Source: Moorena sp. SIO3I8 | Lineage (GTDB): Bacteria > Cyanobacteriota > Cyanobacteriia > Cyanobacteriales > Coleofasciculaceae | Reading direction: 5' to 3' | Assembly (NCBI RefSeq): GCF_010692325.1 | Contig: NZ_JAAHHW010000012.1 | Location: forward strand, 1-63,035 | DNA: 63,035 bases | Part shown: positions 25,612-35,322 of the stretch, piece after piece | How positions within the stretch are numbered: position 1 is the first letter of the stretch | How the letters are laid out: every line of letters starts with the position of its first letter | The notes under the pieces: model-generated | Seen by the model: only the letters and a program-made list of their open reading frames with translations | Database searches by the model: none | What the model was told of the DNA's origin: nothing | Translations under genes and position numbers: made by a program

Positions 25612-27333
25612 ATGAAAAATTTATTTTCGGCTCACCATCAACAGCGGAAAAAACGACAGCATCTCTCGTCACTCCTAACCATTGGAGTAACAACCGCAGG
25701 TCTATCCCTGGGCTTACCAGCACAAGCCATAGACCTGACACTAGACAACAGCGCTAATCTGTGGGTGGATCAAGCCTTGAGGGCAGTAGAAAATAACCCG
25801 CAATTGGGTCCGACAGGAGCCTCCCGGGCTTATGGCATCTTGGGTACTGCCATGTACGATGCCTGGTCAGCTTATGAAGGAACGCCGATTAGCACCACTC
25901 TTGGGGATACTCTGCAACGTCCTGATATTGAGAACACCCTGGAAAATAAGTCCCTAGCCATTAGCTATGCGGCTCATAGCGTCCTCTCAGACCTTTTCCC
26001 TTCTGAAGTTGCTTCCTTTGATGCCCTTCTGACTGATCTGCGATCGCTTGCTAGCGACTCTGCTTCTATCTCTACTGCTACCAACGTTGGTAACACAGTA
26101 GCCAACAGTTTATTACAGTTCCGACGTCAGGATGGTTCTAACCAGTTAGGGGATGACCCGAGGGGTACACTTGGTGTTCCTTACTCCGACACCACTGGCT
26201 ATCAGCCCTTGAACAGTTCCGATAATGTCGTTGATATCACTCGCTGGACACCAGAGCGGGTACCAATTGACAGCCCGGATGCCAGACTGCAACGGTTTCT
26301 TACTCCCCAGTGGGGCAACGTTACTCCCTTTGCCTTGAGCTCTGGGTCTGAATTTAGACCACCAGCACCAGAACCTTTTCTGCTTGTAGAGGGTACTCTG
26401 AATCGGGAGGAACGTACTGTCACTCTTGAGGATGGCACAGAGGTTAGTCTGGTTAACGAAGACGGGGAGGTTAATACTGACGTTGTTAACCCTGGATTTA
26501 TCGAGCAAGCTGAACGGCTCATTGAGGTTAGCGCTAATCTCACCGATGAGCAAAAACTAGTAGCTGAGTTTTGGGAAGACCCCTCTGGCACTCCCTACCC
26601 TCCTGGAACTTGGATGGGTTTTGGTTCATTCATCTCGGAACGGGATGACCAAACCCTAGATGAAGATATCCAACTTTACTTTGGTCTGGGGAATGCGGTT
26701 TTGGATGCGGGTATTGCTACTTGGGAAGCAAAAGTTTTCTACGACTATACTCGTCCCGTCCGAGCCATTCGCGAACTCGGTGAGCTGGGCTTAATTGGTG
26801 AATTCGATGAGGATTTGGGAGGCTTTGCCATCGAATCCTATGGTGGACCAGGAGTAGGAACGATCAGGCTATTAGCCAGTGATTTCATTACCTACCAAAC
26901 TCCTGGTGCCGATCCATCCCCTCCCTTTGCGGAATTCACCTCAGGACATAGTGCTTTCAGTGCTTCTGCGGCTGAAATTTTCAAGCTATTTACCGGTAGT
27001 GATGAGTTCGGCAATTCAGTAACCTTTGCCCCTGGTGCCTCTCGTTTTGAACCTGGTTTGACTCCTACGGATGAAGTCACCCTATTTTGGGAGACATTTT
27101 CCGATGCTTCTGATGAAGCTGGTATTTCTCGCATCTACGGTGGCATTCACTTCGATGATGGAGATTTACTCGGCAGACAGTTAGGCCGAGACGTTGGTGG
27201 CAAGGTCTATGACCGGACCTTATTCTTCATCAATGGTGGTGTGAAAGTTCCCGAGCCTACTTCTGTATTGGGTATGTTAGTATTTGGTGCGTTTGGTGCT
27301 GCTTCCATGCTCAAAGGAAAACGGGGAAATTAA
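25612..27333 (+). CDS. Secreted vanadium-dependent haloperoxidase-like enzyme with PEP-CTERM
   Basis: 573 aa. A signal peptide (MKNLF...GLSLGLPAQA) is followed by a PAP2/vanadium-haloperoxidase domain. The metal-oxo binding motifs are present: K374 with YDYTRPV (K-x6-RP), SGHSAF (S444-G-H446) and SRIYGGIH (R507, H513). The C-terminus is a PEP-CTERM signal (VPEPTSVLGMLVFGA, then KGKRGN), so the protein should be sorted at the membrane by an exosortase. Family members oxidise halides with H2O2 or act as phosphatases; which applies is not visible. It stands alone with a long leader; 27369-27498 downstream contains the repeat copy and hairpins. Confidence 0.82.
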   Translation: MKNLFSAHHQQRKKRQHLSSLLTIGVTTAGLSLGLPAQAIDLTLDNSANLWVDQALRAVENNPQLGPTGASRAYGILGTAMYDAWSAYEGTPISTTLGDTLQRPDIENTLENKSLAISYAAHSVLSDLFPSEVASFDALLTDLRSLASDSASISTATNVGNTVANSLLQFRRQDGSNQLGDDPRGTLGVPYSDTTGYQPLNSSDNVVDITRWTPERVPIDSPDARLQRFLTPQWGNVTPFALSSGSEFRPPAPEPFLLVEGTLNREERTVTLEDGTEVSLVNEDGEVNTDVVNPGFIEQAERLIEVSANLTDEQKLVAEFWEDPSGTPYPPGTWMGFGSFISERDDQTLDEDIQLYFGLGNAVLDAGIATWEAKVFYDYTRPVRAIRELGELGLIGEFDEDLGGFAIESYGGPGVGTIRLLASDFITYQTPGADPSPPFAEFTSGHSAFSASAAEIFKLFTGSDEFGNSVTFAPGASRFEPGLTPTDEVTLFWETFSDASDEAGISRIYGGIHFDDGDLLGRQLGRDVGGKVYDRTLFFINGGVKVPEPTSVLGMLVFGAFGAASMLKGKRGN

Positions 27334-27418
27334 TCTCACCATCAATCTCACTAACATTATCTAAAAATCTTCCCAAGGGAAGTTTAGAAACCCTTGGTTT
27401 CCGATTAACCTAAAAAAA

Positions 27419-27480
27419 GAAAAGGGAAAAGGTTTCATAACAGTTCAGGTTTCGCCAAATACCTTTTCCCTAGCTGAAAT
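27419..27480. repeat. 62-nt dispersed repeat, copy 2
   Basis: Nearly identical to 24534-24595 (cagGttt versus cagAttt). It lies 85 nt after the haloperoxidase stop and directly before the hairpin at 27481. Confidence 0.8.
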
Positions 27481-27507
27481 CCCCCCAATTTTGGGGGGTA
27501 TTTAGTT
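27481..27507 (+). terminator. Terminator-like hairpin after the haloperoxidase gene
   Basis: CCCCCCAA / TTGGGGGG (27481-27498) forms a short GC-rich stem followed by TATTTAG. It is similar to the C-rich palindromic elements elsewhere, so it may be a repeat remnant rather than a true terminator. An additional hairpin CTTCCCAAGGGAAG starts at about 27369. Confidence 0.5.
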
Positions 27508-27741
27508 AGGATACAAAACAAATCTGGCTCTGGCAACTGAATTCTCTAATACAATCACCACGATACACAACGATGACATCAGTTGAGGATTCAACCGAGG
27601 ATTCCAGTATAACTCTCGACAACTTACCCGATGATTGCGGACTGCCCAAGGGTAAATTATCGTAATCCATCAGAATTCTTGCCTAGTAACCAATAATACT
27701 GAATGATGATAAATAGTGTCATGGCAAGATCACGTTCATAA

Positions 27742-28659
27742 ATGGGATTAGTCATTAGTACAGTCAATATGAAAGGTGGTGTGGGCAAGACCACCCTCAC
27801 CGTCAACTTGGCCACTTGCTTAGCCAAAAATCATAATAAGCGGGTTTTGGTGGTCGATTTAGATAGCCAAATTAGTGGAACCTTGAGCTTAATGCAGCCC
27901 CAAGCATTTGCTAAAGCTAGAAAAGGAAGGCGGACATTAAGTCGATTAATCGACAAAGTCACTAAACCTAGCTATCGCAGTCGCTTAACAATTGAGGATA
28001 TTATTCAAACTGATAATTGTGATATCAAAGGATTGGATTTATTGCCAGGAGATATTGAGCTTTATGATGAATATGTAGTTTCTGATCTACTCCATAAGCA
28101 ATCTGTTCAGGAAGGGGAGGTGGAATTTAGTAAGGTTTGGAGCCGCTTTGAAAGTCTATTAATCAAAGGGATATTAGAGCCGATTATCCCTAACTATGAC
28201 TTTATTATTTTAGATTGCGCTCCTGGCTACAATCTTTTGACTCGCAGTGGCATTGTGGCTAGTGATTTCTATCTGCTACCAGCTAGACCAGAACCTTTAT
28301 CTATTGTAGGGATTCAACTCCTAGAAAGACGGATTGCCAGGCTCAAAGAAAGTCATCAGCAGGATAGTCCTCTTAACTTGCAGCTGTTGGGGATTATCTT
28401 TATTTTGTCAGGCGGTGGACTAATGGGTAGGTACTATAAGCAAGTGATGAGGCGAGTTGATAACGATTTCGATAGCAACCAAATTTTTAAAATTCGCATT
28501 CCCATGGATGTTAATGTTGCTAAAGCCGTAGATAGTTTTAGTCCTGTCGTTATCGCTCATCCTAATTCTGCTGGCTCTAAAGCGTTCTTCAAGTTGACAG
28601 AAGAATTTTTACTTAAGCTTGAGGGGATTAAAACTACCGAAAAAATCAGGGATGTATAA
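27742..28659 (+). CDS. ParA/MinD-like ATPase (orphan)
   Basis: 305 aa. The N-terminus has the deviant Walker A KGGVGKTT (residues 12-19) and VVDLDSQ, and FIILDCAPG (about residue 155) is the Walker B-like motif. This is the ParA/Soj branch. No parB or parS-like gene is adjacent, so it is more likely a positioning or other non-partition ATPase. ATG 27742. A hairpin at 28660 separates it from the convergent ileS. Confidence 0.85.
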   Translation: MGLVISTVNMKGGVGKTTLTVNLATCLAKNHNKRVLVVDLDSQISGTLSLMQPQAFAKARKGRRTLSRLIDKVTKPSYRSRLTIEDIIQTDNCDIKGLDLLPGDIELYDEYVVSDLLHKQSVQEGEVEFSKVWSRFESLLIKGILEPIIPNYDFIILDCAPGYNLLTRSGIVASDFYLLPARPEPLSIVGIQLLERRIARLKESHQQDSPLNLQLLGIIFILSGGGLMGRYYKQVMRRVDNDFDSNQIFKIRIPMDVNVAKAVDSFSPVVIAHPNSAGSKAFFKLTEEFLLKLEGIKTTEKIRDV

Positions 28660-28693
28660 ATCAGGGATTAGTGTTGAATCTCCAATCCCTGAT
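28660..28693. terminator. Hairpin between convergent parA-like gene and ileS
   Basis: ATCAGGGATT (28660-28669) and AATCCCTGAT (28684-28693) form a 10-bp stem with a 14-nt loop. There is no T-run, so intrinsic termination is uncertain. Confidence 0.4.
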
Positions 28694-28766
28694 CTGGCTA
28701 ATAGTGCTAACCGTCCTTAGCAATCTTTAAATCACCAATAACTTACAAGTTAGTTCACAACCCACC

Positions 28767-31646
28767 TCAGAAGTTACCAGCTAAGGCAGCATTACACCGT
28801 TCGCAGATGGTAGGATGCTCAGCAATTGTACCAACTTTAGATCCGTAGTTCCAACAGCGATCGCATTTTAAGCCTTCTGCATTGACTACCCCTAGCGCTA
28901 TAGTTTCTGATTCAGCCCTATAGGCTGCTGTTTGTATAGCTTCTAGGGAATCTACTAATTCTACTTGAGAGGCTAAGAGCAGATAGCGCAATTCATCCAC
29001 TTGATTGCCACTCAGGCTATCGGAAGGATTCATGGCTTCCAGGCGCTGCTTTAATTGTTGATCTTTAACATAAAGCAAGACCTTAGCATCTAGAGATGAG
29101 CCAATCATCTTTTCCGCTCTGGCTTGTTCAAGTACTTTATTGACTTCTGTGCGGATGGTGCGCAAGGTTGACCAGGACGCTGCTAGTTCAGGGTTTTTCC
29201 ATTGTTCGTCTAATTTGACCCAACCTGACTCAAACACGGATTCATGGGATTTCTGGTAAGGCAGGTATTGCCAGATATCTTCTGCCATGTGACAGAGTAC
29301 AGGTGCGATCGCTTTAGCTAAATTTTCTAGTGCTATTTGTAGCACTGTCTGACAACTGCGCCGCCGTGGTGAGTTGCGAGCACTGATATAGAGTCGATCC
29401 TTAGCAATATCCAGATAAAAGTTAGACAGGTCTACTACACAGAAGTTCTGTACGCTCTGGAAGAAGCGGAAGAATTGATAACTCTCAAAGGCATCAGTTA
29501 CATCTTCAAATACCTCTGTGATCCGGTGTAGCATGTAGCGGTCTAATTCCGGTAATTCCTGAACAGGCACCCTATGCTTAGCTGGGTCAAAGTCATGAAG
29601 GTTGCCTAGTAGGAAACGGGCTGTATTGCGAATTTTGCGATAGACATCGGCTAGCTGCTTAAGAATACTCTGAGATATTGGAACATCTGAGGAATAGTCT
29701 ACAGAAGATACCCACAATCGCAGCACATCAGCGCCGTAGGGTGGTTCTTTTTTCTGGTTTTTTCCACCCTCGATGATTATAGCTGGTTCCAAGATATTCC
29801 CCAAAGACTTACTCATCTTGCGCCCTTGGTCATCTAGAACAAAGCCGTGGGTTAAAACAGTTTTGTAGGGGGCATAGCCATTGCTGGCTACACTGGTGAG
29901 TAAGCTGGACTGGAACCAACCCCGGTGTTGGTCTGAGCCTTCCAAGTAAATATCCACGGGATAGCGTAATTCTTCCCGTTGCTCGGCCACAGCTGCCCAA
30001 GAGGACCCGGAGTCAAACCAGACATCCATGGTATCGTTACCCTTGCGGTAGGTCTTACCATTACTACGATAGGATTCTGGTAACAATTCCTCTACGGATA
30101 GTTCCCACCAGGCATCGGAACCTTTCTCAGCAATAATGCCTTGGACATAAGCAATGGTTTCTTCATTGAGCAAGGGTTCGTTAGTTTCTTCGTCGTAGAA
30201 TACCGGAATTGGTACACCCCAGCTCCGTTGGCGGGAAATGCACCAATCGGAACGATCCGCCACCATCGGGGTAATCCGGTTTTGTCCTTGGGCAGGGATC
30301 CATTTTACGGATGCGATCGCATTTATTGCTTCATCCCGGAATCCCTCTACTGAAGCAAACCATTGTTCTGTGGCTCTAAAGATAGTTGGCTTTTTAGTGC
30401 GCCAATCGTAAGGATATTTATGAACATACGGTACCTCTTTCAGCAATGATCTAGCTGTGTTCAGTGCCTCAATGATGGCTGGATTGCCATCCTTGAGCAC
30501 ATTCAACCCAGCAAACTGTCCCGCTTCTGCCGTAAACTTCCCATCTGCATCTACTGGCGAAAGGATAGGTAAGCCATAACGCTGACCCACACCATAGTCT
30601 TCTTGACCATGACCAGGAGCCGTGTGGACTAAACCTGTACCCGATTCAGTGGTGATGTAATCCCCACCAATCACAATGTTGCTTTCCCGCTCAAATAGGG
30701 GATGCTGGTAAGTACAATTTTCCAACGCCTCACCCTTAACAGTCGTTTTGACCGTAAGTGGAGTTTCCAGAGTAGCTGATAGTTTTTCTACCAAATCCGC
30801 TGCTACTAATAAGAATTGGGATTGGTTAGTTTGGGAACCCCCTTCCACTACCGCATAGGTCAGTTCTGGATTAACGGCTACTGCCAAATTTCCAGGGATT
30901 GTCCACGGAGTCGTCGTCCAGATCGCCACACCTAGATTTGGCAAAAATGGGTCTAAGATCTCCTTTATCCCTGGCGCTGCCTTAGTCATTGGGAAAGCAG
31001 CATAGATACTTGGGGAGGTATGACCTTCCGGATATTCTAACTCCGCTTCCGCTAGGGCTGTTTTAGAACTGGGACTCCAGTGAACTGGCTTGAGACCTCT
31101 GTAGATGTAGCCCTTCAATACCATCTGACCAAATACCCCAATTTGAGCCGCTTCGTACTGTGGGTTTAAAGTCAGGTAAGGATTTTCCCAGTCTCCCCAT
31201 ACTCCATAGCGCTGGAAACCTTTGCTTTGCTGCTCTACTGTTTTCAGGGCAAATTTCTTGGCTTTCCGGCGCAGTTTTATCGGAGTCAGCTGTTGACGCT
31301 CCTCTAGCTTCATGGCTTGCAAGACTTTCAGCTCAATAGGCAAGCCATGACAGTCCCAACCAGGGACATAGCGAACTTTGCGACCTTGCAGCAGTTGGTA
31401 TTTATTAATGATGTCCTTGAGGACTTTATTCATGGCGTGACCCATGTGCAGAGAGCCGTTGGCGTAGGGGGGGCCATCATGCAACACGAAAATCTCGCCA
31501 GGATTAGTTTGTGACAGGCGCTCATAAATAGTTTGCTCTGCCCAAAACTGTTGGAGTTCTGGTTCTCGCTTGATAGCGTTTGCCCGCATATTAAACTCAG
31601 TTTTGGGCAGATTGACCGTATCTTTATAGCTTTTGGATGCTGTCAC
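28767..31646 (-). CDS. ileS: Isoleucyl-tRNA synthetase
   Basis: 959 aa, normal size. The class I signatures are seen: GSLHMGHAMNK (HIGH-type, about residue 60) and GRKMSKSLGN (KMSKS). The editing domain region (WTTTPWTIPGN) and a C-terminal zinc ribbon (CDRCWNYG, then CERCNAAL) are present, giving the bacterial type-I form. It charges tRNA-Ile and proofreads valine in the cytoplasm. ATG at 31644-31646 starts the frame. Confidence 0.97.
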   Translation of the reverse strand: MTASKSYKDTVNLPKTEFNMRANAIKREPELQQFWAEQTIYERLSQTNPGEIFVLHDGPPYANGSLHMGHAMNKVLKDIINKYQLLQGRKVRYVPGWDCHGLPIELKVLQAMKLEERQQLTPIKLRRKAKKFALKTVEQQSKGFQRYGVWGDWENPYLTLNPQYEAAQIGVFGQMVLKGYIYRGLKPVHWSPSSKTALAEAELEYPEGHTSPSIYAAFPMTKAAPGIKEILDPFLPNLGVAIWTTTPWTIPGNLAVAVNPELTYAVVEGGSQTNQSQFLLVAADLVEKLSATLETPLTVKTTVKGEALENCTYQHPLFERESNIVIGGDYITTESGTGLVHTAPGHGQEDYGVGQRYGLPILSPVDADGKFTAEAGQFAGLNVLKDGNPAIIEALNTARSLLKEVPYVHKYPYDWRTKKPTIFRATEQWFASVEGFRDEAINAIASVKWIPAQGQNRITPMVADRSDWCISRQRSWGVPIPVFYDEETNEPLLNEETIAYVQGIIAEKGSDAWWELSVEELLPESYRSNGKTYRKGNDTMDVWFDSGSSWAAVAEQREELRYPVDIYLEGSDQHRGWFQSSLLTSVASNGYAPYKTVLTHGFVLDDQGRKMSKSLGNILEPAIIIEGGKNQKKEPPYGADVLRLWVSSVDYSSDVPISQSILKQLADVYRKIRNTARFLLGNLHDFDPAKHRVPVQELPELDRYMLHRITEVFEDVTDAFESYQFFRFFQSVQNFCVVDLSNFYLDIAKDRLYISARNSPRRRSCQTVLQIALENLAKAIAPVLCHMAEDIWQYLPYQKSHESVFESGWVKLDEQWKNPELAASWSTLRTIRTEVNKVLEQARAEKMIGSSLDAKVLLYVKDQQLKQRLEAMNPSDSLSGNQVDELRYLLLASQVELVDSLEAIQTAAYRAESETIALGVVNAEGLKCDRCWNYGSKVGTIAEHPTICERCNAALAGNF

Positions 31647-31969
31647 AGTTTCAAGGCGAAATTATACTAGTAGAGCCGTTTATTAAGAGTTGATTAGAGC
31701 CATCTAACCCACTTTAACCTGCTGACCGCTGACTGTGTATTGCTGAGTAGTTAGATTCAACCTTACAGCAATATTAAACAATCAACGGTCAACAAAGGAT
31801 GTTAACAAAGGATGTCAACAAAGGATATATGTCTATATATATCTCTTATTATTATGAGCAACAATCTCCCCAACCTTCAACTTTCCTTGGAAGGATTGTT
31901 GGATTTTTTAGCAATCGGTTTTTTCGGAGTTGGGGCTGGTGACGGCTTTTGTGTTGCGCTCGACTTTTT

Positions 31970-32719
31970 TTATACCTTGGGATTAGGAGGTGGTGGTGCT
32001 TTTGCTTCTGGTGCGATCGCTTCTGGTGCTTTTGCTTCTGGTGCGATCGCTTCTGGTTTCTGGTCTGGCTCCTGACTTGACTCTGGCTGTGGGGGGGGTG
32101 AGTCTTCCTTAGCCACTGCTACTGGTTGGGGGGTTTCTGTCTTAGGGGGAGTCGTTTCAGCGGAATCTGAGGTTTTAGTGTCATCTGTTTCTAAAACCGC
32201 TTCTTGGGTAGTGGATGGTACCGTAGTTGCTTGATCCGCTGCAGGGCTTGGTTGGGCAGTTTTAGGATTAGTTTCCTGGGTGGGCGACGCCATGGTGGTA
32301 TCTGCCGGTACAGCAGGAGTTCGGCCTGAGTCTTGGCGTTTGCCCAAAAGATTGCCAAAAAAGCCAGTTACTTTAGCTAGTAGCCCTTTTAATGACTCAA
32401 GTGGCAGTATTTCTTGAATCTTGGTGATAAATTCAGCTTGACTTGGGATAGGGGTTTGTTGGTCGGTCGGTATCAAGGCTCGTCGCAAGGTCAAGGTTTG
32501 CCAACCCAACCAGCCTACCAACGATACACCCGCTATTTGACCGATTAAGACGCCGCCAGTAATGCGTCCAGCACAAATCCATAACACTAGAGCGTAGAAT
32601 AATCCCACTCCACTCCAGATAAAGTCATATTTACGATGCACCTCTGGTAAAAAGAAGGCAGCTAGGTAAAAGACTAAGCTACCAAGAGCAATAACCAACG
32701 CCAAGAGGTATGCCAGCAT
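31970..32719 (-). CDS. ycf66: Ycf66-like membrane protein
   Basis: 249 aa. The N-terminal 80 residues have three hydrophobic segments (LAYLLALVIALGSLVFYLAA; YDFIWSGVGLFYALVLWICA; VLIGQIAGVSLVGWLGW) in the Ycf66 pattern, a cyanobacterial and plastid family of unknown function. A short helical region follows, then a long disordered Thr/Pro/Glu-rich tail ending in repeated APEAK/APEAI units; the codons there include tandem GCGATCGC (HIP1) sites. ATG at 32717-32719. Downstream 31647-31969 contains no gene, only TGTCAACAAAGGAT repeats. Confidence 0.8.
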   Translation of the reverse strand: MLAYLLALVIALGSLVFYLAAFFLPEVHRKYDFIWSGVGLFYALVLWICAGRITGGVLIGQIAGVSLVGWLGWQTLTLRRALIPTDQQTPIPSQAEFITKIQEILPLESLKGLLAKVTGFFGNLLGKRQDSGRTPAVPADTTMASPTQETNPKTAQPSPAADQATTVPSTTQEAVLETDDTKTSDSAETTPPKTETPQPVAVAKEDSPPPQPESSQEPDQKPEAIAPEAKAPEAIAPEAKAPPPPNPKV

Positions 32720-32877
32720 TTTCGGAGTACTCCTTACGTGCTTCTTTACTCATCATGAAGCAAAATGTTGCCTCATATACAAATTATCTATCACTGAATC
32801 ACTCATGTAAGCTTCACCACACTCACTGTACCCAGTATAGTGTGGGATTTGAGTACTGCTAGGTTAAATAATTGCGA

Positions 32878-33903
32878 TTAGTACCGAATACGGGGGTCAA
32901 TCAAAGCATTAACAATATCAATGGCAATACTTGCGATTACCACAATAGTGGCGAAGAATACCATAATCCCTTGCACCGTGGGGTAATCCCGCCCAGAAAT
33001 TGCTTCATACAACCGATTCCCTAACCCTGGCCAAGAGAACGTCACCTCTGTCAACACTGCTCCACCTAACAAAGCAGCTAAGGTCAACCCTAGCACTGTA
33101 ATCACAGGAATCATGGCATTTTTCAGAGCATGGGCAAAAACAATGCGCCTTTCGTGAATACCTCTAGCTCTGGCCGCTTCTACATAATCAGCCTTGAGAG
33201 TTTGCTTCAAGTTTACCCGCACAATCCGTTCAAAGATGCCACTTAACAGCAGCCCTAAGGTAATACTGGGTAAGGCTAAATAATAGATAGCAGTGAAAAA
33301 CTGAACTAAATTACCACTGAGGAGACTATCTATTGTATATAGACCAGTAAATCCTTCTGGTGTTGCTAGGGTAATGGGATAGCGAGTACCGATGGGAAAC
33401 CAACCCAGCTGAACAGAGAAAATTAACTGCACCACCATCCCCATCCAAAACAGAGGGATGGAGTAAGTAATGATGCCAAATAATCTACCCCCTACATCCC
33501 AAACTGTTCCGCTGCGGGATGCCGCTAAAGTACCGACTCCTATACCAACTAAGAATGCTATGGCCATGCCGCATACTGATAGTTCAACAGTGGCGGGGAA
33601 ATGTTGTTGAATAATCTCCCAGACTTTTTGACCTTGGCTGGTGATTGAGGTACCTAGGTCTAAACGTAGCAAGGATCCTAGGTAGCGAATATACTGCAAC
33701 CACAACGGGTCAGCTAATCCTAATTGTTGTCGGTATTCTTCCTTAACGCTATCTGGAGCGCGATTCCCTAACACAGCATCCACGGGATCTCCTGGGGTAG
33801 CTCTGAGCAGAAGAAACACTAGGGTGGTAATGGTCCATAGCATCAGGGGCGCTAGGAGAAGACGGATTATTATGTAGTATTTTAGGGCTTTGGCACGGGA
33901 CAT
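32878..33903 (-). CDS. Dipeptide/oligopeptide-type ABC transporter permease
   Basis: 341 aa with about six membrane segments. The start (LLLRATPGDPVDAVLGNRAP), the ILLGLLLSGIFERIVRVNL-like region and the EAA loop (DYVEAARARGIHERRIVFAHALKNAMIPV) are typical of DppB/OppB permeases. It belongs to a peptide or nickel/glutathione-type importer; the partner permease, binding protein and ATPases are not in this window. ATG at 33901-33903 lies next to a CGGGAAT heptamer tract, so the promoter region may have been rebuilt by repeats. Confidence 0.9.
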   Translation of the reverse strand: MSRAKALKYYIIIRLLLAPLMLWTITTLVFLLLRATPGDPVDAVLGNRAPDSVKEEYRQQLGLADPLWLQYIRYLGSLLRLDLGTSITSQGQKVWEIIQQHFPATVELSVCGMAIAFLVGIGVGTLAASRSGTVWDVGGRLFGIITYSIPLFWMGMVVQLIFSVQLGWFPIGTRYPITLATPEGFTGLYTIDSLLSGNLVQFFTAIYYLALPSITLGLLLSGIFERIVRVNLKQTLKADYVEAARARGIHERRIVFAHALKNAMIPVITVLGLTLAALLGGAVLTEVTFSWPGLGNRLYEAISGRDYPTVQGIMVFFATIVVIASIAIDIVNALIDPRIRY

Positions 33904-33920
33904 AAGGAAACAGGAAACAG

Positions 33921-34207
33921 GGAATCGGGAATCGGGAATCGGGAATCGGGAATCGGGAATCGGGAATCGGGAACTTTGGATGAAGTAGTTTTCGATTAAG
34001 TTAGTCTATTTCAAGACATTTTTGATTAACAAAAAGCTGTTTTGATGAAAATTGCTTTTTTATTGATAATCCTTGTTTAACCAGGCTTGTATAGATGATT
34101 TGATTGTAATTTATCACAACTAATCTGGGATAGTCATAATTTTTTTATCAATTCTAAATTCTAAATTCTAAATTCTAAATTCTAAATTCTAAATTCTAAA
34201 TTCTAAA
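33921..34207. repeat. Two heptamer STRR tracts (CGGGAAT and AAATTCT)
   Basis: Seven to eight copies of CGGGAAT (33921-33973) and eight to nine of AAATTCT (34150-34207) occupy most of the 354-nt gap between the ABC permease and the nucleoside hydrolase. No gene seen in the gap. Confidence 0.85.
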
Positions 34208-34257
34208 TCCCTTTCTTTCGCAAAATTGATGACTCTTGCAATAGATATAATTAACAA

Positions 34258-35199
34258 TTATCCCAAGCAACGGTATAAATTTTCTTTCCATCGGGGTGCG
34301 TCTATGGACCAGATTACATTCATGTTTGGTGTTTGATTAAGTACTCCCAGCTCATCCACTACCGTTTGACCACGGGTGAGTTCGCTTGCTGTTTCTACCT
34401 CCACGTAGTATTTACCTTGCCTAGTTACGATGGTTGGGTCGAGAGCCACTGCCATTGCTACAGGATCAGCAAGGGTTAAGCCAGGAGAATTTTGAATCTT
34501 AACACTGGCTTCTAAAGCGCTAGTATTGCAGTCTACAGCAAAACGTGCTATGTCTGTGCCTAAGTTTTTAATTTGTGCGATCTCAGCGGGGAGCAATGCT
34601 GCTTGAGCACGGCTTAATTCCCAACCGACCATTTCCATGGGCATGCCACTGTGAAAGACAATTTTAGCGGCATCTGGATCTACCCAAATGTTATATTCCG
34701 CAGCTGGGGTGACGTTGCCCACCACATTAGCGGCTCCACCCATGATTACGCAACGCTTTACTAGGTAGGCTATTTCTGGGGCACGAAGTAATGCGATCGC
34801 AATATTAGTCAGTGGTCCTAAGGTAACTAAGGTGATTTCCTTGGGATTGCTCTTAATAGTATCGATGATGACATCCACACCATGATCTAGCTGGGGTTTA
34901 GCCTGGGGCTCAGGGTAGTGCATGTTACCCATACCGTCTTCACCATGGAACCCGTGAGCATATTGGCATGGGCGGAGCATCGGTTTAGGGCAGCCAAGGT
35001 ACACAGGGGTAGATGCGCCGCACATCTGGAGGGTATACAGGGCGTTTTTTGCTCCCTGTTCCACAGCTACATTTCCACTCACTATAGTGATAGCTTCAAC
35101 CTGGACATCTGGCCAACGATGTGCCATCAGGAGTGCAACCGCATCATCGGAAGCTGTATCTGTGTCAATCAGGAATTTCCGCATATCTGAATGTAGCAT
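34258..35199 (-). CDS. Nucleoside hydrolase (IUNH family)
   Basis: 313 aa. The ribose/calcium-site motif DTDTASDDAVAL (near the N-terminus) and the second conserved block (VTLGPLTNIA; GGAANVVGNVTPAAEYN; EYNIWVDPDAA) are those of inosine-uridine-preferring hydrolases, which cleave N-glycosidic bonds in purine or pyrimidine salvage. The ATG of MRKFLIDTD (35182-35184) is the likeliest start; ATG 35199 adds five residues. It is divergent from gnd. Cytoplasmic. Confidence 0.88.
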   Translation of the reverse strand: MLHSDMRKFLIDTDTASDDAVALLMAHRWPDVQVEAITIVSGNVAVEQGAKNALYTLQMCGASTPVYLGCPKPMLRPCQYAHGFHGEDGMGNMHYPEPQAKPQLDHGVDVIIDTIKSNPKEITLVTLGPLTNIAIALLRAPEIAYLVKRCVIMGGAANVVGNVTPAAEYNIWVDPDAAKIVFHSGMPMEMVGWELSRAQAALLPAEIAQIKNLGTDIARFAVDCNTSALEASVKIQNSPGLTLADPVAMAVALDPTIVTRQGKYYVEVETASELTRGQTVVDELGVLNQTPNMNVIWSIDAPRWKENLYRCLG

Positions 35200-35322
35200 T
35201 TGTTAATGGTATTACTACCACAACTCTTAATCTCTTCTTTAGGCAAGAACCCAAAATATCGGGCTAACCTGGGAGTGAATCCACCCTAGACAACTACTAC
35301 AGCAACACTGGCGGAGATTTTT

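Noticed and set aside
27742-28659. Plasmid partition locus
   Set aside because: Only a ParA-like ATPase is present, with no parB or centromere-like repeats nearby, so a partition role is not supported.
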